This document shows, in pieces, positions 10,244 to 22,570 of a stretch of 64,000 nt of DNA (its first letter is position 1; every line of letters begins with the position of its first letter). The translations under genes and the position numbers were made by a program. Source of the DNA: Lamellibrachia columna (lineage: Eukaryota; Annelida; Polychaeta; Sabellida; Siboglinidae); the NCBI GenBank assembly GCA_963662155.1, contig OY759271.1, positions 21,236,229-21,300,228 of the forward strand, in the 5' to 3' direction. The notes under the pieces were generated by a model, which was not told where the DNA came from, ran no database searches, and saw nothing but the letters and a program-made list of their open reading frames with translations.

Positions 10244-11667
10244 CAGTGTGGTTGGCAGTGACAGTGAACTTAATCTCAGACAGACACATAATGTTCAACT
10301 ATTTTCTTTCTTACTGTACTGTAAGCAATGAGTGCTGCAACAACTGCTCCGAAATGTGAAATGAAGAGAGATACTGGAAGACACAGCCAAAGTTGTACAT
10401 CACAACAGTAAATACTTGACACAAATTACAACAAAACAATAGCCAGGCAGATGAAACTTGACAAATGCATTTAACTTTGCGAGTATCTTGCCATGTAATA
10501 AGCCAGGGAATATTAACGTGATTTGTTACGGGAATGTGCCACACGTAAGACATGCATTATGTGAGAGAGGATCATTTGGATGCTGCAAAGCAGATTGGTT
10601 GCCCCTAGAATAGGAGAACTGCACATGTGTAGACTGTAAGATCAAGTACTTGACATAATCCTCCCTGTAGATCTGTCTGTCACACTGACATATTGAGGAC
10701 ACTATCAGTCTGACATATTGAGGACACTATCAGTCTCTCATTCCTCATCCAGCACCTCTCTCTACCTGCTCTGTAGAGTAGGGTAGGGTAAGACACCCAG
10801 GGTAAGGGGATATCGTATGCAGGATATAATTCTTTGGGTGTATATTGTCTATGTCTATTGTCTATGAGTGATCTAATTTGTTACTTTCTGTATGTTGACT
10901 TTTTGACATACTTAGTCTCGGAATGAAGTTGCAGTGATTTTAGCAGAGGTTCCTATCAAGTGGCACACACCAGGGGGACGTTGCCCACCTCGGGGTATTT
11001 GCAATATTACAATGTCTTTATTTGAATATTTTTCTCATATGTTGCCCACAACCATCATTTTTATTAGCCTATTATATGCATTTACTTTTTTGTCTCAGCT
11101 TCCTGTGGCCAATGTACATAGTTCCACTTTGGTAAGGACTCCATTTGGCTATCTCAATATTTGTATTTTCAAGCCTTATGGCTAGACAGAGTGGGGGTAA
11201 CAATTTTCCGAATAAGGCCGTCTTACCCCTCATCATGCTCCACCTATCACTTCATAGTGTAGGATAAGAATCATAACAAGAACAGTCAACGTTCTCACAC
11301 AGTTACCAAGATTTAAATTTGATTCACTGACAGCAATTATTTTGCAAAGCCAAATAAATGTTCAGGAAATTGTTGGGTGGACTGTTAGCCATGAAATGTC
11401 TGCTTGGGTCTACTACTGTTGAGATAATGAACAGGTTAACAGCTAATGATAGACCCTCCTGCCACTGATGGCTGACACAACCCATCTGCCTCGTCCAACA
11501 GACACCCTCCCTCAACCATCCTTCCCCTGGCACAAACCCTCCCATCCTCCCATGAATCCCTCAAGCTTACATCAAATGATGTGACTTTTCACTCATTGAT
11601 TTTCCACCAAAATAATGCTTGTATTCCCTTTGGTTGTGCAACATATGCAGCAATAAAATGCTGCCTC
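10244..11667. other. Unique sequence with a possible short terminal-inverted-repeat element
   Basis: Contains a 25-bp duplication (CTGACATATTGAGGACACTA, 10685-10735). An AGGGTAAGAC motif near 10785 faces GTCTTACCCCT near 11219-11229; see findings. An 83-codon open frame between them has one hydrophobic stretch but no recognised domain. Confidence 0.5.
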
Positions 11668-14600
11668 CCAAGTATGGCATGCCTTTACACAGAGACCCAA
11701 GTATGATGTGTCTCTACACAGAGACCCAAGTATGATGTGCCTCTACACAGAGACCCAAGTATGGCGTGCCTCTACACAGAGACCCAAGTATGGCATGCCT
11801 TTACACAGAGACCCAAGTATGATGTGTCTCTACACAGAGACCCAAGTATGATGTGCCTCTACACAGAGACCCAAGTATGGCGTGCCTCTACACAGAGACC
11901 CAAGTATGGCATGTCTCTACACAGAGACCCAAGTATGGCGTGTCTCTACACAGAGACCCATGTATGATGTGTCTCTACACAGAGACCCAAGTATGGCGTG
12001 CCTCTACACAGAGACCCAAGTATGGCGTGCCTCTACACAGAGACCCAAGTATGATGTGTCTCTACACAGAGACCCAAGTATGGCGTGCCTCTACACAGAG
12101 ACCCAAGTATGACGTGTCTCTACACAGAGACCCAAGTATGGCATGTCTCTACACAGAGACCCAAGTATGATGTGCATTTACACAGAGACCCATGTATGAT
12201 GTGTCTCTACACAGAGACCCAAGTATGGCGTGCCTCTACACAGAGACCCAAGTATGGCATGCCTCTACACAGAGACCCAAGTATGATGTGCCTCTACACA
12301 GAGACCCAAGTATGGCATGCCTCTACACAGAGACCCAAGTATGGCGTGCCTCTACACAGAGACCCAAGTATGGCGTGCCTCTACACAGAGACACAAGTAT
12401 GATGTGTCTCTACACAGAGACCCAAGTATGGCGTGCCTCTACACAGAGACCCAAGTATGATGTGTCTCTACACAGAGACCCAAGTATGGCGTGCCTCTAC
12501 ACAGAGACACAAGTATGGCGTGCCTCTACACAGAGACCCAAGTATGACGTGTCTCTACACAGAGACCCAAGTATGGCGTGCCTCTACACAGAGACCCAAG
12601 TATGGCGTGCCTCTACACAGAGAACCAAGTATGGCGTGCCTCGACACAGAGACCCATGTATGATGTGTCTTTACACAGAGACCCAAGTATGGCATGCCTC
12701 TACACAGAGACCCAAGTATGGCATGCCTCTACACAGAGACCCAAGTATGACGTGCCTCTACACAGAGACCCAAGTATGATGTGTCTCTACACAGAGACAC
12801 AAGTATGGTCTGCCTCTACACAGAGACACAAGTATGGCGTGCCTCTACACAGAGACACAAGTATGGCGTGCCTCTACACAGAGACACAAGTATGGTGTGT
12901 CTCTACACAGAGACACAAGTATGGTCTGCCTCTACACAGAGACACAAGTATGGCGTGCCTCTACACAGAGACACAAGTATGGTGTGCCTCTACACAGAGA
13001 CACAAGTATGATGTGTCTCTACACAGAGACCCAAGTATGGCGTGCCTCTACACAGAGACCCAAGTATGATGTGTCTCTACACAGAGACCCAAGTATGGCG
13101 TGCCTCTACACAGAGACCCAAGTATGGCATGTCTCTACACAGAGACCCAAGTATGGCGTGTCTCTACACAGAGACCCATGTATGATGTGTCTCTACACAG
13201 AGACCCAAGTATGGCGTGCCTCTACACAGAGACCCAAGTATGGCGTGCCTCTACACAGAGACCCAAGTATGATGTGTCTCTACACAGAGACCCAAGTATG
13301 GCGTGCCTCTACACAGAGACCCAAGTATGGCATGCCTCTACACAGAGACCCAAGTATGATGTGCCTCTACACAGAGACCCAAGTATGGCATGCCTCTACA
13401 CAGAGACCCAAGTATGGCATGCCTCTACACAGAGACCCAAGTATGGCGTGCCTCTACACAGAGACCCAAGTATGATGTGTCTCTACACAGAGACCCAAGT
13501 ATGGCGTGCCTCTACACAGAGACCCAAGTATGATGTGTCTCTACACAGAGACCCAAGTATGGCGTGCCTCTACACAGAGACACAAGTATGGCGTGCCTCT
13601 ACACAGAGACCCAAGTATGACGTGTCTCTACACAGAGACCCAAGTATGGCGTGCCTCTACACAGAGACCCAAGTATGGCGTGCCTCTACACAGAGAACCA
13701 AGTATGGCGTGCCTCGACACAGAGACCCATGTATGATGTGTCTTTACACAGAGACCCAAGTATGGCATGCCTCTACACAGAGACCCAAGTATGACGTGCC
13801 TCTACACAGAGACCCAAGTATGATGTGTCTCTACACAGAGACACAAGTATGGTCTGCCTCTACACAGAGACACAAGTATGGCGTGCCTCTACACAGAGAC
13901 ACAAGTATGGCGTGCCTCTACACAGAGACACAAGTATGGCGTGCCTCTACACAGAGACACAAGTATGGTGTGTCTCTACACAGAGACACAAGTATGGCGT
14001 GCCTCTACACAGAGACACAAGTATGGCGTGCCTCTACACAGAGACACAAGTATGGTGTGCCTCTACACAGAGACACAAGTATGATGTGTCTCTACACAGA
14101 GACCCAAGTATGGCGTGCCTCTACACAGAGACACAAGTATGGCGTGCCTCTACACAGAGACACAAGTATGGTGTGCCTCTACACAGAGACACAAGTATGA
14201 TGTGTCTCTACACAGAGACCCAAGTATGGCGTGCCTCTACACAGAGACCCAAGTATGATGTGTCTCTACACAGAGACCCAAGTATGGCGTGCCTCTACAC
14301 AGAGACCCAAGTATGACGTGTCTCTACACAGAGACCCAAGTATGGCGTGCCTCTACACAGAGACCCAAGTATGGCGTACCTCTACACAGAGAACCAAGTA
14401 TGGCGTGCCTCTACACAGAGAACCAAGTATGGTGTGCCTCTACACAGAGACCCATGTATGATGTGTCTTTACACAGAGACCCAAGTATGGCATGCCTCTA
14501 CACAGAAACCCAAGTATGACGTGCCTCTACACAGAGACCCAAGTATGATGTGTCTCTACACAGAGACACAAGTATGGCGTGCCTCTACACAGAGACACAA

Positions 14601-15464
14601 GTATGGCGTGCCTCTACACAGAGACACAAGTATGGCGTGCCTCTACACAGAGACACAAGTATGGTGTGTCTCTACACAGAGACACAAGTATGGTCTGCCT
14701 CTACACACAGACACAAGTATGGCGTGCCTCTACACAGAGACACAAGTATGGCGTGCCTCTACACAGAGACACAAGTATGGCGTGCCTCTACACAGAGACA
14801 CAAGTATGGCGTGCCTCTACACAGAGACACAAGTATGGCGTGCCTCTACACAGAGACACAAGTATGGTGTGCCTCTACACAGAGACACAAGTATGGCGTG
14901 CCTCTACACAGAGACACAAGTATGGCGTGCCTCTACACAGAGACACAAGTATGGCGTGCCACTACACAGAGACACAAGTATGGCGTGCCTCTACACAGAG
15001 ACACAAGTATGGCGTGCCTCTACACAGAGACACAAGTATGGCGTGCCTCTACACAGAGACACAAGTATGGCGTGCCTCTACACAGAGACACAAGTATGGC
15101 GTGCCTCTACACAGAGACACAAGTATGGCGTGCCTCTACACAGAGACACAAGTATGGCGTGCCTCTACACAGAGACACAAGTATGGCGTGCCTCTACACA
15201 GAGACACAAGTATGGCGTGCCTCTACACAGAGACACAAGTATGGCGTGCCTCTACACAGAGACACAAGTATGGCGTGCCTCTACACAGAGACACAAGTAT
15301 GGCGTGCCTCTACACAGAGACACAAGTATGGCGTGCCACTACACAGAGACACAAGTATGGCGTGCCTCTACACAGAGACACAAGTATGGCGTGCCTCTAC
15401 ACAGAGACACAAGTATGGCGTGCCTCTACACAGAGACACAAGTATGGCATGCCTCTACACAGAC
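11668..15464. repeat. 29-bp minisatellite, about 131 copies (3.8 kb)
   Basis: The largest array. The unit has core GTGCCTCTACACAGAGACCC with variable positions (TGGCGTG, TGATGTG, TGGCATG; GAGACCCAA or GAGACACAA). The unit has no stops in the three plus-strand frames, so overlapping open frames of up to 401 codons appear; they repeat LHRDPSM, TETQVW and STQRPKY and are artefacts. Blocks recur at offsets of 1044, 1073 and 1218 bp (36, 37 and 42 units), which indicates large internal duplications. From about 14560 rightwards nearly all units are the GAGACACAA form. Confidence 0.98.
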
Positions 15465-15953
15465 ACAGGCTACAGCTATGACACACAAGTGGCATGTCCA
15501 CTTGCTCACACCAGTCATATTATGTAGAGCAGGTATCATAGCCGAGATCTGACTGCCTGCTCAACTGACAGTTATTAACTTTCTCACCTTCTACCCAAGC
15601 AGGACTAAATTAATAGGCCACTGTAATGCAGACATCCAAAGCACTGCCTACATGTTTAATTAATGCATCTGTGAGATACACAATGCCCTATTGTTGTGGA
15701 ATTATGATGACTGATTGCCAGAAGCGATTCTTTTATTATGGTTCCACAATTACGATGTCCCATCTTGATTATGAGTTATAATTAATGAAATAGCCCTATA
15801 TATATGTGCATCACTTCAGTGCTAATAACTGCATGTTTACATTATAATTCCTGCTCAACTGAGAAGAAACATCGATTCGTATGGTTTGGACATATAAACA
15901 AATTCACAGTAACTGGGTTATGTGAGCCAATTCCACAAGACATCTTCCCCAAA
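15465..15953. other. Unique sequence
   Basis: About 490 bp with no gene or repeat recognised. Confidence 0.6.
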
Positions 15954-16228
15954 GCCTGAGCCAGGAGGGGCTAGCCTGAGCCAGGAGGGCTAGCCTGAGC
16001 TAGGAGGGCTAGCCTGAGCTAGGAGGGGCTAGCTTGAGCCAGGAGGGCTAGCTTGAGCCAGGAGGGCTAGCCTGAGCCAGGAGGGGCTAGCTTGATCCAG
16101 GAGGGGCTAGCCTGAGCCAGGAGGGGCTAGCCTGAGCCAGGAGGGGCTAGCCTGAGCCAGGAGGGGCTAGCCTGAGCCAGGAGGGGCTAGCCTGAGCCAG
16201 GAGGGCTAGCCTGAGCCAGGAGTGCTAG
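15954..16228. repeat. 19-20-bp minisatellite
   Basis: About 14 copies of GCTAGCCTGAGCCAGGAGG, some with an extra G. Each unit has the palindrome GCTAGC. Confidence 0.95.
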
Positions 16229-17282
16229 ATTCACATATGTAGAGAACCAAACTGAACAGACAGCAGCTGCACAGAGCAGTCATAATGACAGTGCAACATT
16301 AGCCATGCCACATTTACCACATCATCATCAAGTCTTAGAAAAACCAATCCAAGGAGTAACCTTCACAAGAACATCTGCAGTGGTCAAACAGACCACAAAG
16401 GGTTTCAGTGAGTCATACTGACAGAGATGGATTAGCAGGACACTTTACACATAAAAATATCAAACCAGGATACATGACATATCTAAAAACAATGTTACCT
16501 GACTGCTGAAAACAAATTATATTCTATAAAATGGCTTGAACAAGAATTCTAAAAAGTACTCATAAATAATAATATACACTGTAGTGTCTTATATTATTTC
16601 CTACATTGTGCAAACCTGGCTTGTCAAAGTAGACATATCACCACGGTGACATTATTCATTTAATACACTAGAATTAAGAGAAACAGAACTTTATATTCTG
16701 GGTGATTCTCCTGGGGAAATAATGTCCACCTTTGAAGCAAGATGTGTCATTTACCCCAGCCACTCCTAGTCATTGTGTCTGTGTCAGTAACTATGTGACC
16801 ACTGGGGGGGGGGGTACACCAGAGACAATACATCACAGCACAAAGACCAGGATAGATCCCCCCACCACCACTACTACTGCTAGTGTCATGAAACCACAGA
16901 TGGTGTTGCGAAATGTGACCACAAGAACCTGTGCAGCACTGACAAGCATTGTACTGAATTTGTATTTGTGATATCATAAACTGAAAGCTCTGGAATTTCA
17001 AGAATGTCTGTGAGTTTTCCTGGAAACAAAACCTTGAGTCACCTCTTTCCTTTAGGAAAAGTGCAAACTAAAACTACGTTCACACATTTCTCTATGTGAA
17101 ACTAAGTAAGATACATTCATAATATAACATGATTTATGTTGTTAAATATTTCACAGGTGGGTTGTTGACCAGTGTTATCATGGGTTGGGAGTTCACCCTC
17201 TTGGTAACCCCTTGGACACACCTGGCACCCTTTGGCTTAATTTGTTTTTATTTTTGTCTGTATTTTTCTGTTGTGGTTTACG
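16229..17282. other. Unique sequence
   Basis: About 1 kb with a run of 11 G at 16804. Open frames on both strands around 16740-17000 have no recognised domain or splice context. Confidence 0.55.
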
Positions 17283-17904
17283 TGGTAGCATGGGCTACAA
17301 GGTAGCATGGGCTACATGGTAGCATGGGCTACATGGTAGCATGGGCTACATGGTAGCATGGGCTACAAGGCAGCATTGGCTACATGGTAGCATGGGCTAC
17401 AAGGTAGCATGGGCTACAAGGTAGCATGGGCTACATGGTAGCATGGGCTACATGGTAGCATGGGCTACATGGTAGCATGGGCTACAAGGTAGCATGGGCT
17501 ACAAGGCAGCATGGGCTACAAGGCAGCATGGGCTACAAGGTAGCATGGGCTACATGGTAGCATGGGCTACAAGGTAGCATGGGCTACATGGTAGCATGGG
17601 CTACAAGGCAGCATTGGCTACATGGTAGCATGGGCTACAAGGCAGCATGGGCTACATGGTAGCATGGGCTACAAGGTAGCATGGGCTACATGGTAGCATG
17701 GGCTACAAGGTAGCATGGGCTACATGGTAGCATGGGCTACAAGGTAGCATGGGCTACAAGGTAGCATGGGCTACATGGTAGCATGGGCTACATGGTAGCA
17801 TGGGCTACATGGTAGCATGGGCTACAAGGTAGCATGGGCTACAAGGCAGCATGGGCTACAAGGCAGCATGGGCTACAAGGTAGCATGGGCTACATGGTAG
17901 CAAT
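17283..17904. repeat. 17-bp minisatellite, main block (about 37 copies)
   Basis: The unit is GGTAGCATGGGCTACAT or the AA form. A stretch of units starting at 17401 recurs at 17741 in the same variant order, so a 340-bp (20-unit) block was duplicated. The array is split by an insertion and resumes at 18937. Confidence 0.96.
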
Positions 17905-18936
17905 AAAATTTGTAATCTTCGTTCCCAATATATCCGATTTTGTAAACGAGCAACCACTACTCATTGCAACATAGTCGAAAATCCATGTGCACGGGTACAA
18001 ATATAATACACTGAACAGTACTAATTTTTATCCATCGATCTTCTGCGTTTCTGGAATTTCATAAAAGGGGTCCAACCCCCCAAAAGAAAACTGAGCGCCA
18101 ATGATAAATTTGTGCATAAGCGTAGGTACGATGTGTGAAATGAGAATTTCAGTTGCACTGGCTGCAGCAATTTTCATGGCTCGAATACAACAGTTCGTTT
18201 GCTGGCATTGGCGGTGCCGCTGACCGGTGTGACGACGATGCTGACTGGTGTGATGACGATGCTGACTGGTGTAACGATGCTGTCATCGACGTTGAAGGTG
18301 GGGAGAGTGACGGGACGGCAAAGAACACTGAGACTGAACTGAGCATGAGAATGTTATACAAGTACTGCTGCAAGTATGAGAAAGCAGGCAGTTTTGTCGT
18401 CGGCTCCCCAGTATTTAAATTGGAGAATATCAAAACTCACAATAGTTGTGCAAGCCACATGAAATGGGCTTCAAAGAGAGAAAGCAGAGAGCAACCCAGG
18501 GTCAAGTGTGGCGGACAAGACTATGGACCAACTGGGAATCATCACTGACATTGGTGACATTGATGATGGCTCCGATGAGTTGGAGACGGATGAAGATGCA
18601 GTTGCCCAAATCCTGAAGATTTCATTCACTGACACTGCCTGGGGACATTGTGGAGGACTCGAGAGTCGAGTCATGCGGCCGTTGACAACGTCCAGAACCT
18701 CGGGATCTGATTTAGTACTAATTACGTTGCATCATCAATTATGAAATTGATATTTATTTGTTGATTTTATGTTTAAGGAGCACTGCAGGTCAACATATGA
18801 ATTTGCATAAAAAGGTCGCATTTTGACGATGTCCACTAAAAATGGGGACTAGTGATTTTTCATGGGGATGAGTAACATATTAAGGCTACTTGTCCCCATC
18901 GCGAGTGGGTTAAATTTCTTAATTTCGACCCCTGAC
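17905..18936 (+). mobile_element. 1.03-kb insertion splitting the 17-bp array, with a zinc-finger-like remnant
   Basis: The minisatellite stops at 17904 and resumes at 18937, so the 1.03 kb between is an insertion or captured segment. It has an open frame (about 18153-18548) with an acidic stretch (CDDDADWCDDDADWCNDA) then YCCKYEKAGSFVVGSPVFK and NIKTHNSCASHMKWA, which resembles the degenerate BED/TTF-type finger seen near the start of hAT-like transposases and ZNF862-like proteins. A second acidic frame follows (DIGDIDDGSDELETDEDA). Near its right edge is TTAACCCACTCGCGATGGGG on the minus strand, like one end of a piggyBac-type element; the matching left end is not seen. Class uncertain. Confidence 0.55.
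18153..18548 (+). pseudogene. Possible transposase or zinc-finger protein remnant
   Basis: Open frame inside the insertion at 17905-18936. The first part is acidic and tandemly duplicated; the second resembles a TTF/BED-like zinc finger with a Cys near 18370 and His/Cys pairs (THNSCASH). The downstream catalytic part of any transposase is missing. It could instead be a fragment of a host zinc-finger gene carried by the element. I see no intact start with a good context. Confidence 0.35.
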
Positions 18937-19019
18937 TACATGGTAGCATGGGCTACATGGTAGCATGGGTTACAAAGTAGCATGGGCTACATGGTAGCAT
19001 GGGCTACATGGTAGCATGG
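18937..19019. repeat. 17-bp minisatellite, right block
   Basis: About five copies of the unit of the array at 17283-17904, one carrying CATGGGTTACAAAGTAG. It shows the array was continuous before the insertion. Confidence 0.93.
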
Positions 19020-19282
19020 TAAACTAAAGGGTGACTAAACCTGGCCTCCTCTTTGTAAATGTCTAGATACGCCGCTGTTTGACAGTCTTGTACCTGTAAA
19101 GGCTTTGAACACCAGTCGAACATGTCATGTGACACTTGATGATGCATGTGTACATGTGTGTATGTGTACATGTGTGTATGTGTCACAGGGATGATACACA
19201 ATGTAGTATATCAACTCATCCAGGATGTAGTTCATTCAAGTTTTATCAACAACTCAGTCATTATAAGTGGTTCTCCATAAGT

Positions 19283-20577
19283 TCTTGCATAGAATGTGTA
19301 GGCCAGGATATTGATATACAAGTATTTCTTGCATAGAATGTGTCATGTTAGGCCAGGATATGGATATACAAGTATTTCTTGCATAGAATGTGTCATGTTA
19401 GGCCAGGATATTGATATACAAGTATTTCTTGCATAGAATGTGTCATGTTAGGCCAGGATATACAAGTATTTCTTGCATAGAATGTGTCATGTTAGGCAAG
19501 GCTATTGATATACAAGTATTTCTTGCATAGAATGTGTCATGTTAGGCCAGGATATTGATATACAAGTATTTCTTGCATAGAATGTGTCATGTTAGGCCAG
19601 GATATTGATATACAAGTATTTCTTGCATAGAATGTGTCATGTTAGGCCAGGCTATTGATATACAAGTATTTCTTGCATAGAATGTGTCATGTTAGGCCAG
19701 GATATTGTTATACAAGTATTTCTTGCATAGAATGTGTCATGTTAGGCCAGGATATACAAGTATTTCTTGCATAGAATGTGTCATGTTAGGCCAGGATATA
19801 CAAGTATTTCTTGCATAGAATGTGTCATGTTAGGCCAGGATATTGATATACAAGTATTTCTTGCATAGAATGTGTCATGTTAGGCCAGGATATACAAGTA
19901 TTTCTTGCATATAATGTGTCATGTTAGGCCAGGATATTGATATACAAGTATTTCTTGCATAGAATGTGTCATGTTAGGCCAGGATATACAAGTATTTCTT
20001 GTATAGAATGTGTCATGTTAGGCCAGGATATACAAGTATTTCTTGCATAGAATGTGTCATGTTAGGCCAGGATATTGATATACAAGTATTTCTTGCATAG
20101 AATGTGTCATGTTAGGCCAGGATATACAAGTATTTCTTGCATAGAATGTGTCATGTTAGGCCAGGATATACAAGTATTTCTTGCATAGAATGTGTCATGT
20201 TAGGCCAGGCTATGGATATACAAGTATTTCTTGCATAGAATGTGTCATGTTAGGCCAGGCTATTGATATACAAGTATTTCTTGCATAGAATGTGTCATGT
20301 TAGGCCAGGATATACAAGTATTTCTTGCATAGAATGTGTCATGTTAGGCCAGGATATTGATATACAAGTATTTCTTACATAGAATGTGTCATGTTAGGCC
20401 AGGCTATGGATATACAAGTATTTCTTGCATAGAATGTGTCATGTTAGGCCAGGCTATGGATATACAAGTATTTCTTGCATAGAATGTGTCATGTTAGGCC
20501 AGGCTATGGATATACAAGTATTTCTTGCATAGAATGTGTCATGTTAGGCCAGGATATGGATATACAAGTATTTCTTA
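19283..20577. repeat. Two-length (44/50-bp) minisatellite, about 27 copies
   Basis: The unit has core GCATAGAATGTGTCATGTTA plus GGCCAGG, ending in TATACAAGTATTTCTT. Long units carry a 6-bp TTGATA or TGGATA segment that short units lack; the two forms are mixed along the array. Confidence 0.96.
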
Positions 20578-20623
20578 CTTACCCCTGAATGGGTAGTTCT
20601 CGTTTTTTTGGATTGTTGCATCT

Positions 20624-20755
20624 CACATGTTGTTTACCTCTCAAGAAACTTGTTGGTACTCATTCGGCCTTCGTCATCAGACTGACAAAGGCCGAACGAG
20701 TCAGCCAAAATATTCGGAGAATACCAACAAATTTGTTGACAGGTAAACAACATAT
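20624..20755. mobile_element. Foldback (inverted-repeat) element, 131 bp
   Basis: The left arm (20625-20660, TGTTTACCTCTCAAGAAACT then TGTTGGTA) pairs imperfectly with the right arm (20717-20754), and the interior has a second palindrome (TTCGGCCTT facing AAGGCCGAA). The whole segment would fold into one hairpin, like a short MITE. It lies about 50 bp from the end of the 44/50-bp array and shares its arm core with the foldback at 51371. Confidence 0.8.
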
Positions 20756-21230
20756 TAAATTTCTAAATAAGTTAATATATTTTTTACTTTTCAGGATTTG
20801 ATCTCAACAATTTGTTATCACTTCTATGTTCCTATAAATAGTCTTTAACTTTCACAGTTCTTAGTATCTACCAATAATGACATTTATAAAAAGGCCAAGC
20901 TACACTATGTAAATAAACTGTAGTTAGTTATATCTGAATATTTATTGGACAATGTTAAGATAGGATAATTTAATTTGTCAATTATGTAACATCAACCATT
21001 ATGTCCAGGTGAATGTAATTTAGTTTCTGCTAGAGCAGGCTTTATTATATTGTAGTTGTTCCCTTTGTCAAATTATATTACACTTTGATGTTATCCAATA
21101 ATCACACCAGTATGTCAAATGGCCATACTCCAATCAATGTAACATTTACCTCTTAGACTAATCACTATGCAAACGCTGACTGTTTCCATTGTACTTGTTC
21201 TTTCACCAGACAGCACTCTTACAATCTGAA
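20756..21230. other. Unique AT-rich sequence
   Basis: No feature recognised in this 470-bp stretch. Confidence 0.6.
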
Positions 21231-21262
<32 letters not shown>

Positions 21263-21272
21263 TGCGTGCGCG
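21231..21272. repeat. GTGT/GCGT simple repeat
   Basis: GTGTGTGTGTGC followed by about seven GCGT copies. Confidence 0.95.
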
Positions 21273-21975
21273 CATGGCTGCACCTGCATGTATACAGGTA
21301 ATCAGGTATGCACATGCACCAACACTGAAGTGATTACTGGTTGTTTAAGTGTTATTGGAACATGAGTAGTTGGTATTGGTGTATCACCATGTGCACCATT
21401 ATAACCTTTAAGTCAGACGTATAAACCCACAACTCGTCAACAGCTATGATTCACACAAAACTGATGCAGTTATGTTGTCATAAAGTGAATGCTCAGTTAT
21501 CAAACTGTTCCAGGTTCAATCCTGGCTGTCGAACCAGTTATTTTACAATGTCAGCAGCTGCACAGACATGTAAAAAGAAAGTCTGAAAATAGCCTGGTGA
21601 AGCCAAGCAAGACAAACAGTTCTGCTTGAATATTTATACTAAGGGAAAATAAAGAAAAAGACTGATTATATAATACCAGCATCAAAGCGAATCCTGGACA
21701 GACACACAATATACAAGTTCTCAATAGGGAATTACCCCTCTCCTTGTTCTTATACATCATCAACATTACCCTGCATGGCCCAGGCACAGCCAGGTAACAC
21801 TTAGGAAGAAGGGTGTTACAAGACCCTGGATGGTTAAGATCAATAAGATAAAAACAAGACTAATCAGGATAAGTACATAACATGTTTTGGTGCTGCTACC
21901 AGGTAGGCTCTGTTTGTCATAGGAATACAACGTCACATGCAGGCATGTAAGCATGTACAGACACACAACACATAC
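21273..21975. other. Unique sequence
   Basis: About 700 bp. A minus-strand open frame near 21551-21787 shows no recognised domain. Confidence 0.55.
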
Positions 21976-21982
21976 ATACATA

Positions 21983-22071
<89 letters not shown>

Positions 22072-22120
22072 GGCACACATGCACGCACACACACACACAA
22101 AAAGCACGCACATACACACA
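21976..22120. repeat. ACGC and AC simple-repeat tract
   Basis: About 14 CGCA copies followed by an AC run of about 18 units and smaller AC and ACGC pieces. It produces spurious Cys-Val and Thr-His open frames. Confidence 0.96.
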
Positions 22121-22169
22121 TGCAGCCAAGCCTAACTAATGACAACTACAAAACAGAAGCAAACGGTAA

Positions 22170-22292
22170 GTAAAAGGTAAGTTCTTATATAGCGCGGTAT
22201 CCAGTCCTTAGGACTGCTCAACGTGCTTTACAATTACACTTCACCCCCTGACAGACCTGTTCATTCCAACGCCATTTCAACATCTCTGAGAA
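22170..22292 (-). mobile_element. tRNA-headed SINE, copy 2 (tail half only)
   Basis: About 120 bp match the tail half of the SINE at 36350-36668, including GCGCTATATAAGAACTTACC on the minus strand and the GTGCTTTACA and CAGACCTGTTCATTCCAA blocks on the plus strand. Similarity stops near 22292, so the tRNA head is missing: a 5'-truncated copy, as retrotransposition produces. Confidence 0.85.
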
Positions 22293-22560
22293 GCATGACA
22301 TCAGAAGAACTAGGTCTACAGTTCATAGCTCTCATTCATCTATATTAGGACCCCATGATTTCGAGATTGGCACAATTAATTTGACCAATGAAAAAACCCA
22401 CCTGATCTAAGGATTATATATATTGGCCATGTCGGCATAGCCATGTCTAGATAGCCATGACTGTACTCCAACAGCTACAGTTAGTCCTGCCTTCATGTAA
22501 TGGCAGCTAAAGACACCAACAGCTAAATGAAATAATTTAACCGGGCAGCTGAGGATTCTT
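22293..22560. other. Unique sequence
   Basis: No feature recognised. Confidence 0.55.
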
Positions 22561-22570
22561 GGCAGACAGA

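Noticed and set aside
9816..10331. A 171-codon protein with 13-residue repeats
   Set aside because: The 39-bp unit is a multiple of three, so an open frame is expected; no signal, homology or splice support.
11737..15552. Plus-strand open frames of 76-401 codons with LHRDPSM and TETQVW repeats
   Set aside because: Produced by the stop-free 29-bp unit in three overlapping frames; variant changes do not respect codon positions.
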